Shown here in pieces: positions 24,076-31,559 of a DNA stretch of 64,000 bases; positions within the stretch are counted from its first letter, which is position 1, and each line of letters begins with the position of its first letter. Source of the stretch: JBHEBG01 sp046557915 (GTDB lineage Bacteria; Bacteroidota; Bacteroidia; Flavobacteriales; Flavobacteriaceae); contig NZ_JBHEBG010000001.1 in assembly GCF_046557915.1 (NCBI RefSeq), positions 992,001 to 1,056,000 of the forward strand, read 5' to 3'. The notes under the pieces were generated by a model, which saw only the letters and a list, made by a program, of their open reading frames with translations, searched no databases and had not been told where the DNA came from. Position numbers and translations under genes: made by a program.

Positions 24076-25325
24076 GGGTTTTTAAATTTGGCGGGGCATC
24101 GGTGAAAGATGCCAATGGCGTAAAGAATTTAGTAAAAGTATTGCAAGAAGTGGGTCATGAGAACACTTTGTTGGTAGTTTCTGCCATGGGCAAAACCACT
24201 AACGCCATGGAAAAGATAGTTAACACCTATTTTGAGGATAACGCTGCCTGTACCGAGGTAATTAGGGAAGTAATTACATATCACAATTCTATTTTAACAG
24301 AACTATTCAGTAACAACCAGCATCCTATATTTAAACAGATCACAGATTTGTTTAACGAGGTACGAGGCTTTTTGGCGTGGAACAAATCACCTAAATACAG
24401 TTTTGTATATGATCAGGTCGTGGGTTATGGAGAATTGGTGTCTACCAATATTCTAAGTGCCTATCTTAACGACATTGGTATAAAAAACAATTGGTTAGAT
24501 GTCCGTAATTTTATAAAGACAGACGATAGCTATAGGGATGCCCATGTAAATTGGGAAACTACCCAAGAACGGATTTCCAAGGATATAGATAGAAGTACCC
24601 TAAATATTACCCAAGGATTTTTAGGAAGCGATGACAACAACTTTACCACTACCTTGGGTAGGGAAGGGTCCGATTATACGGCGGCCATTTTTGCATACTG
24701 TCTAGACGCCAATTCCGTAACCATTTGGAAAGATGTACCCGGAGTGCTCAATGCGGATCCAAGGTATTTTGAAGATACACAACTTCTGAATAAAATATCG
24801 TATAGGGAGGCTATTGAGCTAGCTTTCTATGGTGCTTCGGTAATACACCCAAAGACGCTGCAACCATTGCAACGAAAAGAAATTCCATTGCAGGTGAAGT
24901 CGTTTTTAAATCCAAAGAACGCAGGTACGGTGGTGGGTAAAGGAATTGGTATAGAACCAGAAGTCCCATGTTTTATAGTGAAGAAGAACCAGGTGCTAAT
25001 GAAACTATCTTCCCTGGATTTTTCCTTCATTGTGGAAAACAGCATCAGCGAACTTTTTAAAATGTTGCACGATTATAAAATGAAGGTAGATTTAATACAG
25101 AACTCCGCCATTAGTTTTTCGGTTTGTGTAGACAATAGATTTGATAGGTTGCAAGGGTTGTTAGATGAGTTAAAAGGCAGATTTAAAGTAGTTTGCCATG
25201 AAAATGTTTCGTTGTATACCATTAGACACTTTAATTCAGCGGCAATAGCCTCCTTGCAAAATGGACGAGAAATTTTGTTGGAACAACGGGGAAAAGAAAC
25301 CGTTCAATTAGTAGTAAAACAATAA
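24072..25325 (+). CDS. lysC: Aspartate kinase
   Basis: A 417-residue monofunctional aspartokinase that phosphorylates aspartate as the first step towards Lys, Met and Thr. It begins with VFKFGGASVKDANG, carries TLGREGSDYTAAIFA (ATP and substrate loop) and KDVPGVLNADPR (aspartate-binding region), and ends with two compact ACT-like units (about residues 300-410) that would bind feedback inhibitors. It shares a 4-base overlap with the acetyltransferase upstream; the functional link is not obvious. Confidence 0.95.
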   Translation: MRVFKFGGASVKDANGVKNLVKVLQEVGHENTLLVVSAMGKTTNAMEKIVNTYFEDNAACTEVIREVITYHNSILTELFSNNQHPIFKQITDLFNEVRGFLAWNKSPKYSFVYDQVVGYGELVSTNILSAYLNDIGIKNNWLDVRNFIKTDDSYRDAHVNWETTQERISKDIDRSTLNITQGFLGSDDNNFTTTLGREGSDYTAAIFAYCLDANSVTIWKDVPGVLNADPRYFEDTQLLNKISYREAIELAFYGASVIHPKTLQPLQRKEIPLQVKSFLNPKNAGTVVGKGIGIEPEVPCFIVKKNQVLMKLSSLDFSFIVENSISELFKMLHDYKMKVDLIQNSAISFSVCVDNRFDRLQGLLDELKGRFKVVCHENVSLYTIRHFNSAAIASLQNGREILLEQRGKETVQLVVKQ

Positions 25326-25406
25326 AATTCCATTTCATATCCAACGGTTAAGTAGGTGCCATCTGCCGTTTTTGCTATATTTACCGTTATCTAATTTCTA
25401 GATACC

Positions 25407-27224
25407 ATGGGTTTAGTAACCGCAAAGGAAGTAGCCAGGGCAATTAACCTACACAAGTACGGCTTTGTAGGGACTTTTATCGGATGGATCTTGATGAAGG
25501 TCACCAAAATTTCCGGCATCAACCGTTTTTATGATAATCATAAACATTTAGAGGGAATCGATTTTTTAGATGCCATCCTGGAGCATTATGAAATAGATTT
25601 TGAAATCCCGGAAGAGGACTATAGACGCTTACCCAAGGAAGGACCCTATATAACCATCTCCAACCATCCCTTGGGTGGTATCGATGGGGTACTTTTACTA
25701 AAATTATTGCTACAACAGCGGTCCGATTTTAAAATCATTGCAAACTTTTTATTGAACAGAATAGCACCCATGGCACCTTATATAATGCCTGTGAATCCTT
25801 TTGAAAACCATAAAGATGCCAAAAGCAGTATCGGTGGGTTTAAAACTGCCCTACTTCATTTAAGGGAGGGGCATCCGTTGGGTATTTTTCCTGCGGGGGA
25901 GGTCTCCACTTATAGGGATGGAAAATTAATTGTAGATAGACCTTGGGAAGAAAGCGCCTTGAAACTCATCAAAAAAGCTAAAGTGCCCGTAGTACCTATA
26001 TATTTCCATGCCAAAAACAGTAGGTTGTTTTATCGGTTGTCTAAGATCAGCGATGTGTTCAGGACCGCCAAACTTCCTTCGGAAGTGGCTTCCCAACGGA
26101 ATAGATCTATTAAAGTAAGGATAGGGCAGCCGATATCCGTACAGACGCAGGAAGAAAATGAGAGTTTGGAGGAATTTACGGAGCTACTCCGAAAAAAAAC
26201 CTATATCCTGGCCAATGCCTATGAAAAGGAAAGGCTAATAGATATGGTGCCATCGAGCCTAAAAATTCCAAAACCGCCAAGAAAAATTGCCTCGGCCGTA
26301 AGAACCGAGGTCATTGAAGGGGAGATTGAAAAACTGAGGGAAAAAGATTGTCGACTGTTGCAAAGCAAAAATTATGAGGTTTTTTTGGCAACGGAGAACG
26401 ACATGCCATTTATCCTTAAAGAAATCGGTCGGCAACGAGAAGTAACTTTTAGGGCTATTGGGGAGGGCACCAATAATGCCATAGATTTGGACGAATTTGA
26501 TTCTTACTACTATCATTTGTTTCTTTGGGACGATAAAGAAAAAATGATCGTTGGCGCCTATAGAATGGGTATGGGAGCAGACATTTTTGATAAATACGGT
26601 ATTGATGGTTTTTACCTTCAAGACCTATTTAGAGTAGAACCAGAGCTGCATGGTATGATGTCCCAATCCATAGAAATGGGTAGGGCCTATATCATAAAAG
26701 AATATCAGCAAAAACCTATGCCCTTGTTCTTATTATGGAAAGGTATTGTACATACCACCCTAAGGCACCCGGAGCATAAATATCTTATTGGAGGGGTAAG
26801 TATCAGCAATCAATTCTCCAACTTCTCCAAATCGCTTATGATCGAATTTATGAAATCGCATTATTGGGATCCATACGTTGCGCAGTACATAAGACCAAAA
26901 AAGGAATTTAAGGTAAAACTTAACGATGCCGACAAGGAGTTTGTTTTTGATGAGACCCAGGCAGACCTTAACAAGTTTGATAAATTGATAGATGAGGTAG
27001 AGCCGGGAAGCCTTCGTTTGCCGGTATTGATCAAAAAATATATAAAACAAAACGCTAAAGTGGTGGCTTTTAATGTGGATCCACTCTTTAACAATTCCGT
27101 AGACGGTTTAATGTACATTAAAATTGCCGACTTACCAGAAAGCACAGTAAAGCCTGTGATGGAAGAGTTTCAGGCAGAACTGGAGCGGAAATTTATGGAA
27201 GCACAGACCAACGGCGATACTTAG
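25407..27224 (+). CDS. Bifunctional acyltransferase, OlsF-like (PlsC-type plus GNAT-type domains)
   Basis: A 605-residue two-domain protein. Residues ~60-270 are a PlsC-like O-acyltransferase, with ISNHPLGGIDGVLLL (catalytic His and Asp, spaced one residue wider than the standard HX4D), FPAGEVSTYRDG and PVVPIYFHAKNS. Residues ~310-560 are a GNAT-related N-acyltransferase domain (KNYEVFLATENDMPFILKE; LQDLFRVEPELHGMMSQSIEMGRAYI split). This order matches OlsF, a bifunctional enzyme described in Serratia and flavobacteria, which makes ornithine-type aminolipids by N- and then O-acylation. Glycine- or serine-lipid synthesis is equally possible. It would act at the inner face of the membrane. The stop overlaps the convergent arsC by 4 bases. 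Confidence 0.82.
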   Translation: MGLVTAKEVARAINLHKYGFVGTFIGWILMKVTKISGINRFYDNHKHLEGIDFLDAILEHYEIDFEIPEEDYRRLPKEGPYITISNHPLGGIDGVLLLKLLLQQRSDFKIIANFLLNRIAPMAPYIMPVNPFENHKDAKSSIGGFKTALLHLREGHPLGIFPAGEVSTYRDGKLIVDRPWEESALKLIKKAKVPVVPIYFHAKNSRLFYRLSKISDVFRTAKLPSEVASQRNRSIKVRIGQPISVQTQEENESLEEFTELLRKKTYILANAYEKERLIDMVPSSLKIPKPPRKIASAVRTEVIEGEIEKLREKDCRLLQSKNYEVFLATENDMPFILKEIGRQREVTFRAIGEGTNNAIDLDEFDSYYYHLFLWDDKEKMIVGAYRMGMGADIFDKYGIDGFYLQDLFRVEPELHGMMSQSIEMGRAYIIKEYQQKPMPLFLLWKGIVHTTLRHPEHKYLIGGVSISNQFSNFSKSLMIEFMKSHYWDPYVAQYIRPKKEFKVKLNDADKEFVFDETQADLNKFDKLIDEVEPGSLRLPVLIKKYIKQNAKVVAFNVDPLFNNSVDGLMYIKIADLPESTVKPVMEEFQAELERKFMEAQTNGDT

Positions 27225-27640
27225 GCCAATTCTTCAGTGATAAATTTTTGGCAGAACTGCTTAATTTCGTTTCGGGCCTTCAAAAAAGCATCATGTTTTT
27301 CTTCTTCCGTTCCTACTACTTTAGAGGGATCAAAAAAATTATGATGAATCCGTTTTGCATCCTTTGAGGGGATGTATGGACAATTTTCTTTAGCATGGTC
27401 GCATACGGTAATAATATAATCCCAGATAATTCCATCATATTCCGTTACATTGTTAGATGTATGATGGGTTATGTCTAAACCATCCTCTTGCATAATGGCC
27501 ACGGCACCCGGATTTAAACCGTGGGTCTCTATCCCGGCACTATAGATGTTAGCTAATCCATCTTGTAGATTTTCCATGTAACCATGGGCCATCTGACTTC
27601 TACAGGAATTTCCTGTGCACAATACCAATATGTTTTTCAT
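27221..27640 (-). CDS. arsC: Arsenate reductase, thioredoxin-coupled type
   Basis: A 139-residue low-molecular-weight phosphatase-fold arsenate reductase. The P-loop is Cys8-X5-Arg14 (LCTGNSCRSQ), and the two further redox cysteines, Cys80 and Cys87 (VCDHAKENCPY), have the same spacing as Cys10/82/89 of the staphylococcal plasmid enzyme. It reduces arsenate to arsenite and is recycled by thioredoxin. It is the last gene of an arsR-DUF6428-GNAT-arsC operon, 13 bases after the GNAT gene. No arsenite efflux gene follows; the next gene is convergent. Confidence 0.95.
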   Translation of the reverse strand: MKNILVLCTGNSCRSQMAHGYMENLQDGLANIYSAGIETHGLNPGAVAIMQEDGLDITHHTSNNVTEYDGIIWDYIITVCDHAKENCPYIPSKDAKRIHHNFFDPSKVVGTEEEKHDAFLKARNEIKQFCQKFITEELA

Positions 27641-27653
27641 TGCTTTATTTTTG

Positions 27654-28154
27654 TTAAGAGATGCCTATTTTTTTACTTCTTCGCTCAAACAATAAATTAT
27701 CTTTCCATGCCCCATTTAACTTGCCTATACGTTCTCGTTTACCGATAAACCTAAACCCCATTTTCTCGTGTAGTTTAATACTACCTATATTTTCTGGAAA
27801 TATACCCGATTGCAAGGTCCATAATCCACAGACCTCACTTTCATCGATCAAATGTTTCATAAGCAGTTTGCCCACGCCCAGGCCCCAGGCCTGTTGTGCT
27901 ACATACACACTTACCTCGGCCACCCCTCCGTAAACACACCTACTGGATACGGCCGACAGGGCCGCCCAACCCACAATGGTATCTTGTATAGAGGCGACCA
28001 TTCTGCATTTCTTTAAATGGGCCTTGTCCCATGCATCAAAACTTGGAACCTCTTGTTCAAAAGTGGCGTATCCTGTAGCAATACCTTCCAGATAAATGGT
28101 AGCAACAGCTTGCCAGTCTTCTTGGCTCATTTCACGTATAAGGGTGTGGGACAT
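27654..28154 (-). CDS. GNAT acetyltransferase in ars operon (ArsN1/phosphinothricin acetyltransferase-like)
   Basis: A 166-residue GNAT enzyme of the phosphinothricin/methionine sulfoximine acetyltransferase type. Hallmarks are TIYLEGIATGYATFEQEVPS, ALSAVSSRCVYGGVAEVSVYV, the acetyl-CoA loop QAWGLGVGKLLMKHL, and FRFIGKRERIGKLNGAWKD. The position between DUF6428 and arsC points to ArsN1, which N-acetylates arsenic-containing phosphinothricin analogues such as arsinothricin. That assignment rests on gene context plus the family, and amino-acid analogues or phosphinothricin are alternatives. Confidence 0.85.
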   Translation of the reverse strand: MSHTLIREMSQEDWQAVATIYLEGIATGYATFEQEVPSFDAWDKAHLKKCRMVASIQDTIVGWAALSAVSSRCVYGGVAEVSVYVAQQAWGLGVGKLLMKHLIDESEVCGLWTLQSGIFPENIGSIKLHEKMGFRFIGKRERIGKLNGAWKDNLLFERRSKKIGIS

Positions 28155-28183
28155 TTTGTTCCTAACTATTTAATGTGCGAAAT

Positions 28184-28669
28184 TTAGCAACAACCACTTC
28201 CGGGAGCGCAAGAATTTGCCGCGCTTGTTTCCAACTCGGGAACACCGCAGGTTTCTTTGGCCTTGCAATCTGTTTTTTTTACGCCCAGTTTTATGACAAG
28301 TGCATCATTGTTCAGCTGAAAGTCGTTAACAAAGAGTTGGGCGGTATGGAAGCTGGCGTTACTATATTCGAACTTCACCTCGGTGTCCATTTCCATTGGT
28401 TTTATCTTGTTTACTTTTTGAAGGATTCCTAGAGCTTTATAGGCAGACATATATGTTGTCTTTTCTATTTCGGATGGACTCTCCCAAAGCTGTATAATAG
28501 TCTCTTTCCAAAAATCTACCCCGGCCCCGCAGTCTACGGAGTCTATGGTCACATTCTTTACTTCGGTGATATGGTAATTGGCACCAACGGTTTGCCCTGG
28601 TTTATATTCAAAAAGTAAGCTTTTGTTTTGATGTTCTTGTAGCAGTGCTAATAATTCCTTGGTTTGCAT
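28184..28669 (-). CDS. DUF6428-like protein of the arsenic operon
   Basis: A 161-residue protein without transmembrane segments, probably cytoplasmic. It contains YKPGQTVGANYHITEVKNVTIDSVDCG and ends with a Cys-rich tail (CKAKETCGVPELETS and CAPGSGCC). Proteins of this kind occur widely in flavobacterial arsenic operons between arsR and arsC. The Cys tail could hold arsenite or another soft metal and hand it on, but no activity is established. It begins 24 bases after arsR stops and lies 29 bases before the GNAT gene. Confidence 0.78.
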   Translation of the reverse strand: MQTKELLALLQEHQNKSLLFEYKPGQTVGANYHITEVKNVTIDSVDCGAGVDFWKETIIQLWESPSEIEKTTYMSAYKALGILQKVNKIKPMEMDTEVKFEYSNASFHTAQLFVNDFQLNNDALVIKLGVKKTDCKAKETCGVPELETSAANSCAPGSGCC

Positions 28670-28693
28670 AATGTATTGTTTATGTGATTGCGA

Positions 28694-29017
28694 TTAACAA
28701 CAGTTAAACTTTGTTTTATTAAAAAAGGTGTTTAAAAGGTCTTGTATTGCCTCCCATTTTTCTAGGTTGATGCAGTAACAGATCTTTTTGCCCTCAATTT
28801 CGCCTTTAATAAGGTCTATACTTTTCAGTTCCTTTAAATGCTGGGAAATGGTAGGCTGGGCCAAACCAATTTCTTCAACGATATCGTTGCATATGCAGGC
28901 CTCCTGATTGCTGATGTATTCCAATATGGCAATCCTTGCCGGATTTGCCAGGACTCGGAATATGGTGGCCAATTCATTTTGCTTGGCGTTGAATATTTGT
29001 GTTTTGGTTATACCCAT
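28694..29017 (-). CDS. arsR: ArsR-family arsenic-responsive repressor
   Basis: A 107-residue winged-helix repressor. The recognition helix region is LAQPTISQHLKELKSIDLIKG, written here as IGLAQPTISQHLKEL then the wing EGKKICYCINLE. Candidate As(III) ligands are Cys41 and Cys43 (EACICNDI), with a further Cys pair at the C-terminus (FNCC). It should repress its own operon until arsenite binds. It is the first gene of the operon and a dyad symmetrical operator-like sequence lies directly upstream (29019-29045). Confidence 0.93.
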   Translation of the reverse strand: MGITKTQIFNAKQNELATIFRVLANPARIAILEYISNQEACICNDIVEEIGLAQPTISQHLKELKSIDLIKGEIEGKKICYCINLEKWEAIQDLLNTFFNKTKFNCC

Positions 29018-29018
29018 T

Positions 29019-29045
29019 TCGTATTTATATATTGCAATATTACGA
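29019..29045 (-). promoter_or_regulatory. Candidate ArsR operator
   Basis: A dyad directly before the arsR start codon: outer arms TCGTA/TACGA enclose a central perfect 12-bp palindrome ATATTGCAATAT (29029-29040). ArsR-type repressors bind AT-rich inverted repeats at this position. Confidence 0.55.
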
Positions 29046-29056
29046 TAATAGAACGA

Positions 29057-29090
29057 ATAAAAAAAGCCAGATCAAAAAAATCTGACTTTT
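29057..29090 (-). terminator. Terminator of the TM2-domain gene
   Basis: On the minus strand AAAAGTCAGAT pairs with ATCTGGCTTTT (one G-U) around a T-rich loop and is followed by a T-run, 7 bases past the stop of the TM2 gene. It shields arsR, whose start is 40 bases further on. Confidence 0.75.
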
Positions 29091-29096
29091 ATGTTT

Positions 29097-29531
29097 TTAG
29101 AACCAAGGTTTTTTACCTACTTGATAGGTGTTATAAAAATCCTCATCTGACTTGGTAATATAGATAATACCTTCTATGAACCCAATAAGTCCAGGAATCC
29201 AAAAGAAAAAGGCCCCAACCACCAAACAGGTAGTTGCGTAACCTACAAGGGTTACCGCAGCCATTATAATACCTTCTTTGTTATATCCCAAAATAAACTT
29301 ATGTACACCTAGGGAACCGAATAAAATTCCAAGGATACCCGCCAATATTTTTTTATTGTCGCCCCCGGCATCTTTTAATCCTTCGGTGAACTCATTAGCG
29401 GTTTTTTTGGCTTCTTCCTTAAAATCGCCTGCGGCTTCCTTAGCATCCTCCGCCGCATCTTGAGCAGCTTCTTTGGCATCTTCGAACGCATCTTCGGCTT
29501 TATCGCCCAAATCTTTATCTTCGTCTGACAT
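29097..29531 (-). CDS. TM2-domain protein with LEA-like acidic/alanine N-terminus
   Basis: A 144-residue protein in two parts. Residues 1-55 are an 11-residue-type amphipathic repeat rich in Ala, Glu, Asp and Lys (KAEDAFEDAKEAAQDAAEDA), with no hydrophobic stretches, as in LEA/YtxH-like stress proteins. Residues ~58-140 form a TM2 domain: LAGILGILFGSLGVHKFILG with the GxxGxHxFYxG-like turn, a second helix, then ATTCLVVGAFFFWIPGLIGF. TM2 proteins sit in the inner membrane with unclear roles. The N-terminal part probably lies in the cytoplasm and may stabilise membranes under desiccation or osmotic stress (inference). Confidence 0.85.
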   Translation of the reverse strand: MSDEDKDLGDKAEDAFEDAKEAAQDAAEDAKEAAGDFKEEAKKTANEFTEGLKDAGGDNKKILAGILGILFGSLGVHKFILGYNKEGIIMAAVTLVGYATTCLVVGAFFFWIPGLIGFIEGIIYITKSDEDFYNTYQVGKKPWF

Positions 29532-29610
29532 TGCTTTTGTTTTTGGTGGTTAATATCAGCTTAAATGTAACAATTATTTTTATCGGTATAAAATTTTTAT
29601 TCAACTGATC

Positions 29611-29679
29611 ATGAAATGGCAGAAAGCAGCTACAACACTCATGACATTTCTTTTTTTATTGCTCTGGGCCGCCAGATAA
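29611..29679 (+). CDS. Possible 22-residue hydrophobic small protein
   Basis: An ATG at 29611 opens a short frame, MKWQKAATTLMTFLFLLLW followed by AAR and stop. It has a basic start, one hydrophobic segment long enough to span most of a membrane, and a terminal Arg, as in single-pass small membrane proteins. It lies alone in a 187-bp gap. There is no independent evidence for translation, and chance is a fair alternative. Confidence 0.25.
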   Translation: MKWQKAATTLMTFLFLLLWAAR

Positions 29680-29718
29680 ACAAAATGTAAAAGATAACTT
29701 CTAAGGTAAAGGGTTAAA

Positions 29719-30105
29719 TTAAAGGAAAGCTTTGTCCACAGGTTCCCAAAGTTCCAGTTTATTGCCTTCGGGGTCTAAAATCCATCCAAACTTTCCATAA
29801 TCGTACGTTTCCATTTCACCTACTACGGTAACGCCTTCCTCTTTTAAGACTTTCAATAGCTCTTCTAAATTTTCTACCCTAAAATTCATCATAAACTCTT
29901 TTTCGCAAGGTGCAAAGTAGTTGGTGTCATCATTAAAAGGACTCCATTGTGTTGAGCAATCGTTTCCTTCTTTATCTTTCCACCAAAAGGTCCAGCCGTA
30001 TTGATCCGTTGGAATTCCCAAATGCAGTTTGTACCATTTTTTAATGGCATCGGGGTCTTTGGTCTTAAAGAAAAACCCACCTAGGCCTGTAACTCTGTTT
30101 TTCAT
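29719..30105 (-). CDS. VOC-family (glyoxalase/bleomycin resistance-like) protein
   Basis: A 128-residue vicinal-oxygen-chelate protein with two beta-alpha-beta-beta-beta units (GLGGFFFKTKDPDAIKKWY at the start; WILDPEGNKLELWEPVD near the end). The terminal Glu of LELWEP is in the usual metal-ligand position. Members include glyoxalases, dioxygenases and resistance proteins; the substrate is not identifiable. It is the last gene of a tight three-gene run with DUF1801 (5-base gap) and DUF4199 (13-base gap). Confidence 0.88.
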   Translation of the reverse strand: MKNRVTGLGGFFFKTKDPDAIKKWYKLHLGIPTDQYGWTFWWKDKEGNDCSTQWSPFNDDTNYFAPCEKEFMMNFRVENLEELLKVLKEEGVTVVGEMETYDYGKFGWILDPEGNKLELWEPVDKAFL

Positions 30106-30110
30106 GATAT

Positions 30111-30569
30111 TTAATTGTTTTTAGTTGCTTTTTCGTATAAAATTATCCATTCCTTGGGCGTTATCTTGGTGCAAAGCTCTCCGATAAGGGCAAATGGAAT
30201 TGCCTTGATATTTTTAAAGCGAATACAGCTTTTGCCCATATCCAATTTACTGGTTGTATGTTTTGCATACGCTTTGGTAAACCATGCCAAAAGGGTTTTG
30301 TCTGAGTACACTCCCATATGATAAACGGCAATATAATTTTTTTGTGAGGCCAGGTTCATAAAGGGCAAGGGTAACTTGGGATCGCAGTGATAACCATTGG
30401 GGTATAGACTATGGGGAATTACATACCCTATCATTCCATAATTCATGGTCTCATTAAAACCGGTCGGGAGATTTTCCAAGATTGTTTTTCGCAATTTTCT
30501 TATTGCGGGTTTTCTGTCTTCCGGAAGTTCCTCTATGTAAGCTTCGGGCGTGGTTGCATTGGATCTCAT
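30111..30569 (-). CDS. DUF1801 domain protein
   Basis: A 152-residue protein of the DUF1801/YdhG-like family (SCP2-like fold reported for relatives). Typical sequence is TPEAYIEELPEDRKPAIRKLRKTI, ETMNYGMIGYVIPHSLYP, KNYIAVYHMGVY and MGKSCIRFKN. No catalytic residues are known. It is cytoplasmic, with no signal or membrane segment. Translation coupling with its close neighbours is likely. Confidence 0.88.
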   Translation of the reverse strand: MRSNATTPEAYIEELPEDRKPAIRKLRKTILENLPTGFNETMNYGMIGYVIPHSLYPNGYHCDPKLPLPFMNLASQKNYIAVYHMGVYSDKTLLAWFTKAYAKHTTSKLDMGKSCIRFKNIKAIPFALIGELCTKITPKEWIILYEKATKNN

Positions 30570-30582
30570 AGTAAGTCTTGTT

Positions 30583-31044
30583 TTAATTTTTGTTCTGTAA
30601 TATAAGTGCCGATAGCAACGAAATTATCAGTCCAATAATCATTACGGTAAGGAACATGATCATGGCCATAAACCCGCTTCCGTAATCTGGGATTTCTCCC
30701 TTGTATCCTTCCTGGCGCATTACTGCGGTGTATTCTTTAAAAAAATCTGGATTTATAAGTGTGGTGTAAATAAAGTCGGCCAACGCTATTCCGGCAGCGG
30801 TGAACAAAGAAATCAATAGGCCTATGACCACTGCTTTGGTGAAGGTTATTGTGCCTCCATTTTCCTTGTCCCTAAAATGTTTAATGCCAAAATAAACAAA
30901 ACTAAGGGATGCTATCATGGTTGCATATCCAATAACCTCGCCCCAGGAATAATCCACATCCTGACCAAAATAGAGTCCGGAAAGAAACACCAATAGAGCA
31001 AATACAAAACCGTAAACGCCGAACTTAATTACCGTATTTTTCAT
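30583..31044 (-). CDS. DUF4199 family membrane protein
   Basis: A 153-residue protein with four predicted transmembrane helices (about residues 8-26, 36-56, 70-95 and 128-150). The family marker SFVYFGIKHFRDKENGGTITFTKA is present in part between helices 2 and 3. DUF4199 proteins are nearly restricted to Bacteroidota and have no assigned function. It heads the run with DUF1801 and VOC genes. Confidence 0.88.
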   Translation of the reverse strand: MKNTVIKFGVYGFVFALLVFLSGLYFGQDVDYSWGEVIGYATMIASLSFVYFGIKHFRDKENGGTITFTKAVVIGLLISLFTAAGIALADFIYTTLINPDFFKEYTAVMRQEGYKGEIPDYGSGFMAMIMFLTVMIIGLIISLLSALILQNKN

Positions 31045-31139
31045 ATTTTTTGAATTTAGTACTGGTGGTTAAAACTATTAAAATGAGGGTTTATGGGCCT
31101 CATACTAAAGTACTAAATTGTAAGCTGACCGAAGAAAAG

Positions 31140-31550
31140 TTATATGATCTGCATGGTTTTGGCTATCTGAATGGCCTGTGTTCTTCGTTTGGCATTGAGT
31201 TTTACCAACAGATTGGATACGTGCGTTTTTACGGTACTTTCCGAAACAAAAAGGTGGTCGGCAATTTCCTTGTTGGACAATCCCTTGGAAATCTCTTGCA
31301 GCACCTCATATTCGCGCTTGCTTAAAGCCAGGGCCTTAATTTTTTCGTGGTTTATTTGGCCTGTAGGCAATTGGTTTTTTTGAAGGCTTTTCTTGTGCAA
31401 AACCACGCCTACAACAAAAAACACAATGGCTACCATAGCTATAGCAAATTCAAACTTTAAACTACCACTAACAATAGAATACTTGCTTATTTGGAATAGC
31501 AATAACAACGCAATGATCAATAACCCAAAGGTGAGTACGGTTTTTTTCAC
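31140..31550 (-). CDS. Membrane-anchored LuxR-type (NarL-like) transcription factor
   Basis: A 136-residue protein starting at GTG (31550). Two hydrophobic helices (about residues 4-20 and 30-52) precede a LuxR-type helix-turn-helix (residues 70-135: ALSKREYEVLQEISKGLSNK, EIADHLFVSESTVKTHVSNL). There is no receiver domain, so control would come from its membrane anchor. It starts only 9 bases after the end of the 2-hydroxyacid dehydrogenase gene and may share its transcript. Confidence 0.85.
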   Translation of the reverse strand: MKKTVLTFGLLIIALLLLFQISKYSIVSGSLKFEFAIAMVAIVFFVVGVVLHKKSLQKNQLPTGQINHEKIKALALSKREYEVLQEISKGLSNKEIADHLFVSESTVKTHVSNLLVKLNAKRRTQAIQIAKTMQII

Positions 31551-31559
31551 GTACTAAAT

